This document shows positions 18,482 through 27,348 of a stretch of DNA of 64,000 bases, one piece after another. Made by a program: the position numbers and the translations under genes. The notes beneath the pieces were generated by a model. The model did no database searches. It worked only from the letters and a program-made list of their open reading frames with translations, and had not been told where the DNA came from. Source of the DNA: JAVBSX01 sp051660685 (GTDB taxonomy: Bacteria; Planctomycetota; Planctomycetia; Pirellulales; Thermoguttaceae); NCBI GenBank assembly GCA_051660685.1, contig JBOFQB010000028.1, positions 29,143 through 93,142 of the forward strand, given 5' to 3'. The first letter of the stretch is position 1. Each line of letters begins with the position of its first letter.

Positions 18482-19939
18482 TTATTGACCAAACGGTAAA
18501 GCTGAGGTGTACAAACCGGGAATCGACTGTTGCGTGTTGTACATTTTCATGCCGAAATAGTTTCCAAACGCTTCCCAAAGGACATTACCAAAATGCTCTT
18601 GCGTGATTGCAACATGATGTGGAAAATGTTGCAGAAGAATCTCACGATAAAGTTTTTGGAGATTCGGGATACGACACCAACCATAACAGCCGAATGTAAC
18701 GGCCGGATTGTCTTCAAATGCCCCTTCTGCAATAACGGCATGCCAATTCGAGTCCACATCCTGCGTGATTCGGAATAAAGTAATCGGACCTGGTTTTGCA
18801 ATAAAATCAACCGTTCCTTGCGAGTCGGCAATTTTGGCTCCGTCCCCTTTGACCATAATTTGATGTGTTCCGAACTGAATCGGGGTCCGGGCAAAAACGC
18901 CGGGAAAAACTCCACAATGCCAAATGTTCGCCAAATTTTCGTCCTCATTATGCAGATTGTTCCAATCCGCCAAACCAGATGGTGTTCCACTTGCAAGCAT
19001 TGCAGCGTGCATTGACAAAGTTCCAAGCATGTCGGATTCACAAGCACAAGGAATTCCGTCATTTCCGATTCGGCTCATTGCTGTACAGGAACAACAACCA
19101 TAATTCTGTTGCAACGAATTCCAGCATTGGACCCCAAAAGCGTCAATGCCGTGTTCAACCTGAAAACGGCGCAGGAACAGTTCCAATTTGGCACTTCGCA
19201 AAATGGATTGGTCGGCAACCGAGGAACAGTTGGAAAATTTTCGGGTTGATTCCATCACCTTCTGCAAATCAGGGTCCGTATCCGAAATACGGGTTGCACC
19301 TGCAATTGCTTCTGAAAGATCGAGAACGACCGCAGTTGGACCGAGTTGTTGCAGTTTTTTTTCACTGTAACGACAGGTCCAGAACGCTTCTGGACGTGCT
19401 CCGATTTGGGCGTAACGGGCATTTTTGACCCCTTTGACGACGCGAGAGGTCCGGGCGAACCAATCGAGGTCTTTTGCAAAGGAGGGATCGCGGGGATAAC
19501 AGATTGGGGTTGTTGCGACGGTGTATTTTGCGCCCAATTGTCGAAGAACGTCACATTGCGAGAGGAGACCACAAAAGGAATCCCGGCGTTCGGTTTTCAT
19601 CGTCAGCACTTCTTCTTCATGACAACCAAAGAGCATAATGGGGACGTTCAGTCCAGCTTTTTTGACAGTTTGGGCAACAGCGGTTTCTTCGCCAAAATTG
19701 ACGCAACCGACGATGATACCGTCCACATCTTCACGACGGAACATTTCCGCAGTCAGATCAGCTTCTTTCAGCGTCGAAACACAACCGACTTCCGTCTGCT
19801 GTTCTGAGGGGACGACAACCTCGATTCCGGCCTTGTTCATTGCCGCAATCGTTTCCTGACGCATTTCAGCAGCCAATTTGGAACTGAAAAAACCGCGATT
19901 TGCCGGAATAAAGCCAAGTTTAACTTTCTTGTTCATCAT
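18482..19939 (-). CDS. L-fucose/L-arabinose isomerase-family protein
   Basis: The 485-residue protein shows the two-part fold of the fucose/arabinose isomerase superfamily. An N-terminal Rossmann-like region includes VDGIIVGCVNFGEETAVAQ and VPIMLFGCHEEE. The central segment, FGVQCWNSLQQNYGCCSC and IPCACESDMLGTLSMHAAML, has the catalytic Glu/Asp-type metal ligands. A C-terminal barrel contains HCGVFP and HHVAITQEHFG. It is likely a ketol isomerase or related enzyme acting on a deoxysugar or pentose; the substrate cannot be assigned. Tandem Met at the start leaves the first residue ambiguous by one. The sialidase-like gene lies upstream on the same strand, separated by a 140-bp inverted-repeat element. 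Confidence 0.8.
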   Translation of the reverse strand: MMNKKVKLGFIPANRGFFSSKLAAEMRQETIAAMNKAGIEVVVPSEQQTEVGCVSTLKEADLTAEMFRREDVDGIIVGCVNFGEETAVAQTVKKAGLNVPIMLFGCHEEEVLTMKTERRDSFCGLLSQCDVLRQLGAKYTVATTPICYPRDPSFAKDLDWFARTSRVVKGVKNARYAQIGARPEAFWTCRYSEKKLQQLGPTAVVLDLSEAIAGATRISDTDPDLQKVMESTRKFSNCSSVADQSILRSAKLELFLRRFQVEHGIDAFGVQCWNSLQQNYGCCSCTAMSRIGNDGIPCACESDMLGTLSMHAAMLASGTPSGLADWNNLHNEDENLANIWHCGVFPGVFARTPIQFGTHQIMVKGDGAKIADSQGTVDFIAKPGPITLFRITQDVDSNWHAVIAEGAFEDNPAVTFGCYGWCRIPNLQKLYREILLQHFPHHVAITQEHFGNVLWEAFGNYFGMKMYNTQQSIPGLYTSALPFGQ

Positions 19940-19965
19940 TGTTGTTCTCTTAAAGTGTTAAATGA

Positions 19966-20107
19966 TTAGGGGATAGGGGTTGGGGGATAGGGAGGAGCGA
20001 CCTCAACGTTTAGCCGCGATACACCGTATCGCGCGTAACGAGATTTTAATACGCGCGGAACGATGTTCCTCGGCTAAACGAAAAGTCTCCTCCCAATCCC
20101 CTATCCT
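19966..20107. repeat. Nested inverted-repeat element with G-rich outer arms
   Basis: The outer arms are GGATAGGGGTTGGGGGATAG/GGAGGAG (from 19971) and the complementary CTCCTCCCAATCCCCTATCC (20085-20107). Inner arms are GTTTAGCCGCG and CGGCTAAAC, and the centre contains the hairpin GCGATACACCGTATCGCGCG at 20016-20036. It ends at the stop codon of the sialidase-like gene. Half-versions of the same layout occur at 57846-57925 and 60361-60431, so this looks like the complete form of one element. Confidence 0.7.
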
Positions 20108-21337
20108 TTACTCCCCCAGTTCTTCCAGTTTCAGACGGACTGTCATAATGTAAGGTTCCTGCCCCTCTTCCCAATGTCCATACGTCGTTGTCACAATCGT
20201 ATCATCCGGCAAGACGACAACTCCCGGATATGCACAATCGGCCCCTTTTGTGTTGTGCATGAGACGGACCCGGTATTGCCCCTCCTTGCCGTTTTTAAGA
20301 TCGTCATACGTCCCAATCCAAGCAACCCAATCACCAAATGTTGGACTTCGTTCAATACTGTTGGGACTGACATCTCGAAATGAGATGAACAGACGACCAT
20401 CTTGGGTTGTGCGGATTGTGTGTCGGTCCCCGCAAAGAACAGCAGGAAGAGGTTGGGGATTGCTCCAGGTTTTCCCCTCATCTTGCGAAAAAATAATCTG
20501 CGAGTTGGTTCGTCGGGAATTTTCACGCAACAAGAGAGCAATTTCCGTTCCGTCAGGTGATCGAACAGCACCCGGTTCACAAAGGTGCATCTCGGAACCG
20601 GACCAAAGGGTTTCCGGTTGACTCCAAGTCAATCCTCCATCTGTTGAAATCGTTTTATACAGGGTGAAAACAGGCGGAATCCGTCCTCTTTTGCGTTTGG
20701 TGAAGTAACGACCATCATCATGAAAAAAGGCGGCATAATGTCCCGGACCTGTTTTTAATTCAATCACATCCCCCATTACAACGATTCCTCCCCAATCGCC
20801 AATTGGTGTAAGCGGGGACCAAGATTGACCGTCATCTTCAGAAACGGCGATTCGGGCAGGATAGAGACCGGAAAACAGGATGATCCGTTTTGTTCGGTTT
20901 GCGTCAAGAACCCGATGTAGGGTTGGAACTTCGAGACTGCTTGACCAATTGTCCGGCGTTGGAAGTCGGTCCGACCAACTCTTTCCCCCGTCTTCACTTT
21001 TTTTGTAAACGATTGCGCCCCGACCGTGTCCTTTGGGATAAACACAAAGGATCGTCCGACCATCTTCCAACAAAAGCGTCGTCGGATGTCCCAAATACTG
21101 GTTGGGTTCACGATCAACCAGAATTTGTCGCTCTTTCTGGTCGGCAAGATCAATCATTGGAATGGTGATTCGCCCTAAATGATCCTGACTCAACAATGTT
21201 TTTGTAGGTCCCAGTAAACCCAGAATAACCAACCAACCCAAAATGAGATGCCCCAACAATCCCCCTTGAGTGTTGGAATGACCAAACCGTCCTGAGTCTA
21301 AGCGCAAAGTGGTCAACGGGAATATGTATTTCAACAT
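20108..21337 (-). CDS. Sialidase-fold (BNR/Asp-box) exported protein
   Basis: The 409-residue protein has a hydrophobic N-terminal segment (LGHLILGWLVILGLLG), probably a signal anchor, then a six-bladed propeller-type sequence. Four Asp boxes are visible: SEDGGKSWS, SEDDGQSWSP, STDGGLTWSQ and SQDEGKTWSN. Candidate sialidase catalytic features (arginines in LLLRENSRRT and FRDVSP, an Asp/Glu-rich pocket) are present, but the arginine triad was not aligned. It may be an exo-alpha-sialidase or another glycan-active propeller. An isomerase-like gene lies downstream on the same strand, which suggests carbohydrate use. Confidence 0.78.
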   Translation of the reverse strand: MLKYIFPLTTLRLDSGRFGHSNTQGGLLGHLILGWLVILGLLGPTKTLLSQDHLGRITIPMIDLADQKERQILVDREPNQYLGHPTTLLLEDGRTILCVYPKGHGRGAIVYKKSEDGGKSWSDRLPTPDNWSSSLEVPTLHRVLDANRTKRIILFSGLYPARIAVSEDDGQSWSPLTPIGDWGGIVVMGDVIELKTGPGHYAAFFHDDGRYFTKRKRGRIPPVFTLYKTISTDGGLTWSQPETLWSGSEMHLCEPGAVRSPDGTEIALLLRENSRRTNSQIIFSQDEGKTWSNPQPLPAVLCGDRHTIRTTQDGRLFISFRDVSPNSIERSPTFGDWVAWIGTYDDLKNGKEGQYRVRLMHNTKGADCAYPGVVVLPDDTIVTTTYGHWEEGQEPYIMTVRLKLEELGE

Positions 21338-21473
21338 AGTGTCTTTTTACATTCAAAGTTGGAGATTCGGATTCGGTTAAAAAACTTCTGCATTGAGACT
21401 GGGATATGAAAATACCCGCTTAGACGACTCGTTGCTCATGCTGCTTTTGTAGTCCCTTTAGGGACGGCCCATT

Positions 21474-21689
21474 TGTAGCCCGGGGTGTAGGGAGCATAAG
21501 CGACCGCAACCCCGGGTTAAGCGTTCCCCCCTCAAAACAAGCTCCAGAGGAGCGACCTAATTTACATCTATTTGCATGTGCCTTTTTTATTTAGGTCGCA
21601 GCTACGCAGCTCATTTTTTGGGCTGTATTGAACCCGGGGTTGCGCTGCGCTTCACCCCGGGCTACAATTAGGTCGCCGCTAATGCGGCT
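21474..21689. repeat. Composite GTAGCCCGGGG repeat, copy C (core only)
   Basis: The block TGTAGCCCGGGGTG...ACCCCGGGTT, then AAGCTCC/GGAGCGAC, GTCGCAGCTACGCAGCTCA, and a second ACCCGGGGTTGCGCTGCGC/CACCCCGGGCTACAAT matches the centre of the elements at 47437 and 59932. The outer parts of those elements are missing. This fills most of the 593-base spacer 21338-21930; the rest shows nothing I recognise. Confidence 0.8.
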
Positions 21690-21930
21690 TTCACACACCT
21701 GTCTTCTGATCTTCTCAGTATTCTCATTAACATTAACGGTTTTACGAATCGTTTTGGAGTAGGGGGGAGAAAAATTTTCCGTTGATCGACAAGAATCGTG
21801 ATATGAGAGTATTGTCTTTCTTTAAGAGGGGGGTGCTGATTTTTGAAAAAGTAGATGTTAAACTTGGTTGGGTAGTCGGTTTAACAAGGCTCATTAAACA
21901 CAAACAAACGAGGAACAAACAGGGACTTGT

Positions 21931-23298
21931 ATGAAAAAAATTCCGAGAGATTTGGATGAGGGGACGATTCGTCGGATTGATTGGTTTGAACTGATTCCGG
22001 CAGTACAGATTCCGCGAGCATTCAGGGTTGCAACCGGTTTTCACCCTATGTGGGCCGGGACGATTGGTGTTTTGCTCTCCGTCTTTTTCGCTTTTTCACT
22101 GAATGTCGTTCATCAGGATGATTCAGGAGTGCGTCTCGCTCCTCAATCAGGAGAAGCGATTGCCGAAGAGATTATTGCCGAACAGTTGAAATCTCCCGGG
22201 GGTGATATTTCGAGCACGACGTTGACCCGAAAAATCATCACGAAACCGTCAACGGATAATACGGGTGAAACGGGAGATAAAGTTGTTCCTTATGCGGCCG
22301 ATGAAATTGCGACTCTTTCCGACCTGAACATTTCTTCGGATGAGACCTTTCGTGTTTCAACGTTGCAACTTCCAACATTTGAGGAGTCCTTTTCGGGCAT
22401 TATCGCGCCTTGGAGATTTTTGAGTGATGTTATTACCCAATTTATTCCCCCCAAGTCAACCTTTGCCGGAAATGCCCGATCCCTTCTTTGGATGTTCTTG
22501 ATGATTGTTCTTTGGACTTTTATTGGAGGAGCAATTACAAGAACGGCTGCATTGCAGCTGACGATTGGACGGTATGAACGTTGTTCCCAGATTTACCAGT
22601 TCCTCAACAAACATTGGAAATCGTATATCGGAGCATTAGCGGTTCCCCTCTTTGGAATCGTGTTTTGCGCAACCATTCTCTCAATCGCCGGTCTGCTGTT
22701 TCAATTGCCCGTCCTGAACTACATCATTGCCGTTTGCTTTCCCGTTTTGCTCCTCCTCGGATTCGTCATCTCCTTGCTTGGAATCGGTTTGCTCTTTGCT
22801 TGGCCCCTTATGTTCGCCGCAATTAGCGTTGACGGATCGGACGCTTTCGATGCTGTTAGTCGCTCCTATTCCTACATTTTTCAACGTCCCCTTCATTACC
22901 TGTTCTATTTCTGCACTGCTGCTCTGTTGGGTATGGTCGGTTGGTTCTTTATCGCTTGGTTGATTGACTTTGCAACCTATCTCGCCGTTTCATGGTGTGG
23001 TGTTCCCTATCTTAATTTTGCTGCAATGCAACTTCCAATCGGGACAGAGTATCTCCAGAAAGTCACCCCTTATCAACGAATCGTTCTCAGTTGGAGCTGG
23101 TGTTTTCAATTGACCAAAGTCGGTTTCCTGTTCTCCTATTTCTGGACCAGTTCGACGTTGGTTTACCTTTTGTTAAGGCGGAGTGTGGACGGAACACCGT
23201 TCGATCAGGTCAAGCTCGGAAAAGAACAGGGAGAGACGGAACCTCTTCCGCCGATTCAGCAGGATGAATCAGGGGCCCCGGAAATTCTTAAAACCTGA
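21931..23298 (+). CDS. Polytopic membrane protein, unknown function
   Basis: The 455-residue protein starts MKKIPRDLDEG. One hydrophobic segment lies at about 45-65, a soluble polar region at about 70-150, and then about five or six membrane segments in the C-terminal two thirds (for example SLLWMFLMIVLWTFIGGAITR, VCFPVLLLLGFVISLLGIGLL). The motif SVDGSDAFDAVSRSYSYIFQRP between two helices resembles that of widely distributed membrane proteins related to glycerophosphodiester-phosphodiesterase membrane domains. I do not recognise a specific function. It ends in an acidic, Pro-rich tail. Position upstream of ffh appears incidental because a hairpin and a strong promoter separate them. Confidence 0.7.
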   Translation: MKKIPRDLDEGTIRRIDWFELIPAVQIPRAFRVATGFHPMWAGTIGVLLSVFFAFSLNVVHQDDSGVRLAPQSGEAIAEEIIAEQLKSPGGDISSTTLTRKIITKPSTDNTGETGDKVVPYAADEIATLSDLNISSDETFRVSTLQLPTFEESFSGIIAPWRFLSDVITQFIPPKSTFAGNARSLLWMFLMIVLWTFIGGAITRTAALQLTIGRYERCSQIYQFLNKHWKSYIGALAVPLFGIVFCATILSIAGLLFQLPVLNYIIAVCFPVLLLLGFVISLLGIGLLFAWPLMFAAISVDGSDAFDAVSRSYSYIFQRPLHYLFYFCTAALLGMVGWFFIAWLIDFATYLAVSWCGVPYLNFAAMQLPIGTEYLQKVTPYQRIVLSWSWCFQLTKVGFLFSYFWTSSTLVYLLLRRSVDGTPFDQVKLGKEQGETEPLPPIQQDESGAPEILKT

Positions 23299-23358
23299 CC
23301 GAACGACTTTTTTGGCCGAGAGAGGGGGAAAAAAGGGGGGCGTGAAAAGAGCAAGAAT

Positions 23359-23381
23359 GGGGAGAGGGAAAAAATCTCCCC
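23359..23381. terminator. Hairpin GGGGAGA/TCTCCCC
   Basis: Perfect 7-bp arms with a 9-base loop lie between the membrane-protein gene and the ffh promoter. No uridine tract follows, so factor-independent termination is only possible, not clear. Confidence 0.35.
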
Positions 23382-23387
23382 CCCTCA

Positions 23388-23417
23388 TTGTCAATTGCCC
23401 CATTTCTTTGGTATGAT
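23388..23417 (+). promoter_or_regulatory. Sigma70-type promoter of the ffh operon
   Basis: TTGTCA at 23388-23393 and TATGAT at 23412-23417 are spaced by 18 bases, and a TGG precedes the -10 (extended -10). Transcription would begin about 23424, giving a leader of about 60 bases before the ffh ATG at 23483. This is one of the two best promoter matches in the window. Confidence 0.6.
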
Positions 23418-23482
23418 ACCGGTTCTCTTTGTGAACCAAGATGTCCCTTTTGCGCTTTTGAACTGTTTGAAACCGACGCATT

Positions 23483-24964
23483 ATGTTTGAGTCCTTACAA
23501 GAAAGTCTGAGTTCGGCAATCCGTACCCTAAGAGGTCGGGGAAAATTGTCGGAGTCGAACATGCGCGAAGGTCTCCAACTTGTGCAAAAATCGCTCCTTG
23601 AAGCCGACGTGAGCTTTTCCGTCGTCAAGGACTTTATGAGTCGGGTTTCCGAACAAGCATTAGGTGAAGCCGTAATGAAACGGCTTGACCCGACGGAGCA
23701 GATTGTTAAGATCGTTCACGAAGAACTGGTCAACTTAATGGGACCGGTCGATCACTCGCTCCACCTGAAAAAACCGCTCTCGATTTTGATGCTTTGCGGT
23801 TTGCAGGGATCAGGTAAAACAACAACTTGCGGAAAGTTGGGCAAGTTGCTTGTTGCAAGGGGATCGAAACCGATGCTCGTTGCAGCCGACTTGCAACGAC
23901 CGGCTGCAATCGACCAGTTAGAGATTCTGGGCAATTCGCTCGGAATTCCGGTTTATACCGACAAATCGGCGAAAGACCCCGTTGCCGTTTGTCAGGAAGC
24001 GGTTCGAATCGCCAAAGAAAAAGGGGCGGATGTCCTGATCCTCGATACTGCCGGTCGATTGCATATCGATCAGGAATTGATGGACCAGTTGACGCGCATA
24101 GAAAAACGTCTGGAACCGGACCAAGTGTATTTTGTCGTCGATTCCATGACCGGGCAAGATGCGGTCAATAGTTCCAAAGCGTTTAATGAAGCGTTGGAAC
24201 TGGACGGGGTCATATTGACGAAGTTGGACGGTGATGCTCGCGGGGGTGCAGCATTATCGGTTAAGGGCGTAACCGGGGTCCCAATTAAGTTTATGGGAAC
24301 CGGGGAAACACTTGATGCTCTCGAAGAGTTTCATCCTGAACGATTAGCGGGTCGGATACTTGGAATGGGGGACATGCTCACCTTTATTGAGCAAGCTCAG
24401 GAAAAGTTGGATCAGGAGGAGCTTGAAAGGGCCCAAAAGCGGTTAGAAAAAGGCGAGTTCACGCTTGACGATTTTCGCAAGCAGATGGGGCAGATGAAGC
24501 GTTTGGGTTCAATCAGCAAGTTGATGAGTTTCATTCCGGGAATGGGGCAAATCAGCAAGATGATGGGGGACATGAACCTTGATGCTGACGATCAGATGCG
24601 GCAGTTTGGGGGGATGATTGATTCCATGACCCCGGCCGAACGACGTGATCCCCGGATGATCGATCAAAGTCGTCGTCGTCGAATTGCAGCAGGAGCGGGT
24701 GTCGAACCCCAACAAATCAACGAACTGGTCAAAACATTTCTGCCGATGTCGGAGATGATGAAGTCGATGAGTTCGATGAATATGCGGGACCGAATGAAAG
24801 CGATGCAGGGTCTAACGCAGAAAATGCAGCAAAACCCTCAAGGAACGTTGCAATCAACAAAGGTTGGAACGGGAAAGCGGTTGTCCGCCAAAGAAAAAAC
24901 GTCGGCAAAAAAAGATCGGGAACGAGAAAAACGACGTCGAGAACGCGAACGAAAAAAGAAGTAA
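23483..24964 (+). CDS. ffh: Signal recognition particle protein Ffh (SRP54)
   Basis: The 493-residue GTPase has the N domain, then the G domain with P-loop GLQGSGKTT (106-114), LILDTAGR and TKLDGDARGGAA, and a Met-rich M domain from about residue 300 (MGQMKRLGSISKLMSFIPGMG). The M domain binds SRP RNA and signal sequences during co-translational targeting. The C-terminal extension is unusually basic (KKDREREKRRRERERKKK), longer than in E. coli. It is the first gene of ffh-rpsP-trmD-rplS-tadA. Confidence 0.97.
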   Translation: MFESLQESLSSAIRTLRGRGKLSESNMREGLQLVQKSLLEADVSFSVVKDFMSRVSEQALGEAVMKRLDPTEQIVKIVHEELVNLMGPVDHSLHLKKPLSILMLCGLQGSGKTTTCGKLGKLLVARGSKPMLVAADLQRPAAIDQLEILGNSLGIPVYTDKSAKDPVAVCQEAVRIAKEKGADVLILDTAGRLHIDQELMDQLTRIEKRLEPDQVYFVVDSMTGQDAVNSSKAFNEALELDGVILTKLDGDARGGAALSVKGVTGVPIKFMGTGETLDALEEFHPERLAGRILGMGDMLTFIEQAQEKLDQEELERAQKRLEKGEFTLDDFRKQMGQMKRLGSISKLMSFIPGMGQISKMMGDMNLDADDQMRQFGGMIDSMTPAERRDPRMIDQSRRRRIAAGAGVEPQQINELVKTFLPMSEMMKSMSSMNMRDRMKAMQGLTQKMQQNPQGTLQSTKVGTGKRLSAKEKTSAKKDREREKRRRERERKKK

Positions 24965-25008
24965 CAACCACATCATTAGTCTGTTTATTTTTGGAGGATT
25001 ACTAAAAC

Positions 25009-25461
25009 GTGTCAGTAAGAATTCGATTGAAAAAGATGGGCCGAAAACATCGCCCCTTCTTCCGTATGTGTGTCATGGATGCCCGTTGTCCGCGAGATGG
25101 TCGTGTCCTCGAAGAGGTCGGGACATACGATCCTATGGTCCCCGAAACGGATGCTCGCGCCTTGCTTAATGCAGAACGGATTGTTTATTGGTTGGGGGTT
25201 GGCGCACAACCTTCGGATAAAGCAGCCGTGTTGATTAAGAAGTATGGGCAAAATGGGACACATTTGAGTGCTCAACAGTCAGCACTTGAACGATTAGCTC
25301 AGAAACGGCGACGTCCTTCCGTTAGTGAAATTCCCGCTCCCCAACCCCGATCAAGGAAAAAGGTTGAGAAAGTTGCGGAACCGGTTGCTGCAACTGTCAT
25401 TGAACCGGTTGTTGTAACCGTCGTTGAAACGGTTGTGGAAACGGTTGAGACAACAGCCTGA
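25009..25461 (+). CDS. rpsP: Ribosomal protein bS16
   Basis: The GTG start at 25009 is set by the strong GGAGG 8-10 bases upstream. Residues 1-80 form a standard S16 (SVRIRLKKMGRKHRPFFRMCVMD, VGTYDPM, AERIVYWLGVGAQPSDKAAVLIKKYG). The full length is 150 residues, against about 80-90 in E. coli. The extra C-terminal part ends in a Val/Glu/Thr-rich repetitive tail (VEPV/VETV units). It lies 44 bases after ffh, in the operon. Confidence 0.97.
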   Translation: MSVRIRLKKMGRKHRPFFRMCVMDARCPRDGRVLEEVGTYDPMVPETDARALLNAERIVYWLGVGAQPSDKAAVLIKKYGQNGTHLSAQQSALERLAQKRRRPSVSEIPAPQPRSRKKVEKVAEPVAATVIEPVVVTVVETVVETVETTA

Positions 25462-25582
25462 TAATTGCCTCATTCCCATTTTCGCTGGAGATACACTGTT
25501 TCCGATTCGACACTCTGTTTTTTTGTGTCGAATCAACTGTGTAGAAGCAGGAAGGTGCGGGGATTGACGAACATTTTGCGCA

Positions 25583-26290
25583 ATGAAGACATTTGAAGTT
25601 CTCACGCTTTTTCCCGGAATTTTCGAGGGATTTCTCTCGGAGAGCATGTTGAAAGATGCGATTGATCGTGAACTTTTGAGTGTTCGACTGCATTATATTC
25701 GGGATTGGGCGACGGACCGGCAGAAAATGGTTGATGATCGTCCGTATGGAGGAGGAGCCGGTATGGTCCTCAAAGTAGACCGGGTTGTTCCTTGCGTTGA
25801 CGATGTTCAGAAAAGGGAGGAACAACCGGGACGGTTGGTCATGTTGACCCCGCAAGGACGGACGTTAAATCAGCAGATTGTTGAAGAATTGGCCCGGGAA
25901 GAGCGGATATTGCTCCTTTGCGGCCGATATGAGGGGTTTGACGACCGGATTTCGCAGATTTTGCAGCCGGATGAGATTTCAGTCGGCGATTATATCCTCA
26001 ATGGAGGGGAAGTTGCTGCAATGGTGCTCATCGAGTCCGTTATGCGACTGGTTCCCGGCGTTTTGGGAGATGCGGATTCGTCCCATTTTGATTCCTTTTC
26101 GCAAGGAAACCGTATGTTGGATTTTCCGCAGTACACGCGACCGCGCGAGTATCGCGGTTTGGAAGTCCCGGAGATACTCTTAAGTGGGAATCATGCGGCG
26201 ATTGCCAAATACAGGGAACAGGCGAGTCGTCAACGGACGGAAGAACGCCGACCGGATTTGCTTCAATCGACGACGGATAAGGGTGTATAA
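25583..26290 (+). CDS. trmD: tRNA (guanine37-N1)-methyltransferase
   Basis: The 235-residue SPOUT enzyme shows LTLFPGIFEGFLSESMLKDAI, DDRPYGGGAGMVLK, LLCGRYEGFDDRI and the SAM-binding trefoil-knot segment ISVGDYILNGGEVAAMVLIESV. It methylates G37 of tRNAs to prevent frameshifting. In many bacteria rimM lies between rpsP and trmD; here only 121 non-coding bases do. The Shine-Dalgarno is weak (GGAAGGTGCGGGG lies too far upstream). Confidence 0.97.
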   Translation: MKTFEVLTLFPGIFEGFLSESMLKDAIDRELLSVRLHYIRDWATDRQKMVDDRPYGGGAGMVLKVDRVVPCVDDVQKREEQPGRLVMLTPQGRTLNQQIVEELAREERILLLCGRYEGFDDRISQILQPDEISVGDYILNGGEVAAMVLIESVMRLVPGVLGDADSSHFDSFSQGNRMLDFPQYTRPREYRGLEVPEILLSGNHAAIAKYREQASRQRTEERRPDLLQSTTDKGV

Positions 26291-26369
26291 CGTAAAAACA
26301 TTGAAATTAAATAGCGCGGTTATTCCGCATGAATTTTATTAGTCAGAAGACCAGTTAGAAGGAAGTCAC

Positions 26370-26819
26370 ATGTCACAACAGATTATGAATTTGGTCGAGA
26401 GCCGGACCAAGAAAGCGGAAGTTTCCCCGTTTGAAATTGGTGATACCGTCAACGTGCATTGCCGGATTCTCGAAGGAGAAAAGGAACGGATTCAGATTTT
26501 TAACGGAGTCGTGATTGGACGAAGTGGAGGAGGAACCCGCGAAATGTTTACGGTTCGCCGAATCGTCGCCGGAGAAGGTGTCGAACGGAAATTCCCGGTT
26601 CATTCGCCCCGAATCGCCAAAATCGAAGTCGTCCGTTCAGCCGTTGTTCATCGCGCTAAACTCTACTTTTTGCGTGATCGAGTCGGAAAAGCAGTCCGCT
26701 TGACCGAACGTCGGGTTGAACGCAAAGTCGATGAGACGAAAGTCAAGAAGGAACGACGAGGAAACAAGGGCAAAAAGGCTCGCGCTGTTAAAGCAGCTGC
26801 AATGTCTTCTGCCGAATAA
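26370..26819 (+). CDS. rplS: Ribosomal protein bL19
   Basis: The 149-residue protein has the L19 core: PFEIGDTVNVHCRILEGEKERIQIFNGVVIGR, FTVRRIVAGEGVERKFPVHSPRI, and RAKLYFLRDRVGKAVRL. A basic Lys/Ala-rich C-terminal extension of about 30 residues follows. AAGGAAG precedes the ATG. It follows trmD by 79 bases, the usual gene order. Confidence 0.97.
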   Translation: MSQQIMNLVESRTKKAEVSPFEIGDTVNVHCRILEGEKERIQIFNGVVIGRSGGGTREMFTVRRIVAGEGVERKFPVHSPRIAKIEVVRSAVVHRAKLYFLRDRVGKAVRLTERRVERKVDETKVKKERRGNKGKKARAVKAAAMSSAE

Positions 26820-26836
26820 GTTTCCTTGTGTCAATC

Positions 26837-27325
26837 ATGGACCTTTGTTTTGCGTCCGAAGAGGAACAGCATGTTCATTACATGCAGATTGCCCTGAAAG
26901 AAGCACACTTTGCTTGGTCGGAGCAGGAAGTGCCGATTGGGGCTGTTGTTGTGTGTCAGAATCGGGTCATTGCGCGAGCCTATAATCAACGGGAACAGTT
27001 GCGTGATCCGACTGCACATGCGGAAATGCTTGCAATCACACAAGCAGCCGAATCGCTTGGTTCTTGGCGTTTGGAAGAGTGTACACTGTATGTGACGCTT
27101 GAACCTTGTCCTATGTGTGCGGGCGCAATCATTCAGGCGCGAATACCGCGAGTCGTTTTTGGGGCGTTTGACCCCAAAGCGGGCGCAGTCCGCTCTCTTT
27201 ACCAATTACTGGAAGATCAACGGTTCAATCATCGTTCGGAAGTCATTTCCGGGATTCTTGCCGAACAATGCGGGTCACTTTTGACCGAATTTTTTCAGGA
27301 ACAACGCCGATTGGGGAAAAAGTAG
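26837..27325 (+). CDS. tadA: tRNA-specific adenosine deaminase
   Basis: The ATG at 26837 gives 162 residues; a GTG at 26828 would add three. The cytidine-deaminase fold is clear: HAE (61-63) with the catalytic Glu, and the zinc site PCPMC (Cys91 and Cys94). The family C-terminal FFQEQRR is present. TadA makes inosine at the wobble position of tRNA-Arg(ACG). It starts 17 bases after rplS and is probably co-transcribed. It converges on asnA with only 23 bases between stops. Confidence 0.93.
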   Translation: MDLCFASEEEQHVHYMQIALKEAHFAWSEQEVPIGAVVVCQNRVIARAYNQREQLRDPTAHAEMLAITQAAESLGSWRLEECTLYVTLEPCPMCAGAIIQARIPRVVFGAFDPKAGAVRSLYQLLEDQRFNHRSEVISGILAEQCGSLLTEFFQEQRRLGKK

Positions 27326-27348
27326 GCGGACCAATGATTCGGACATTA

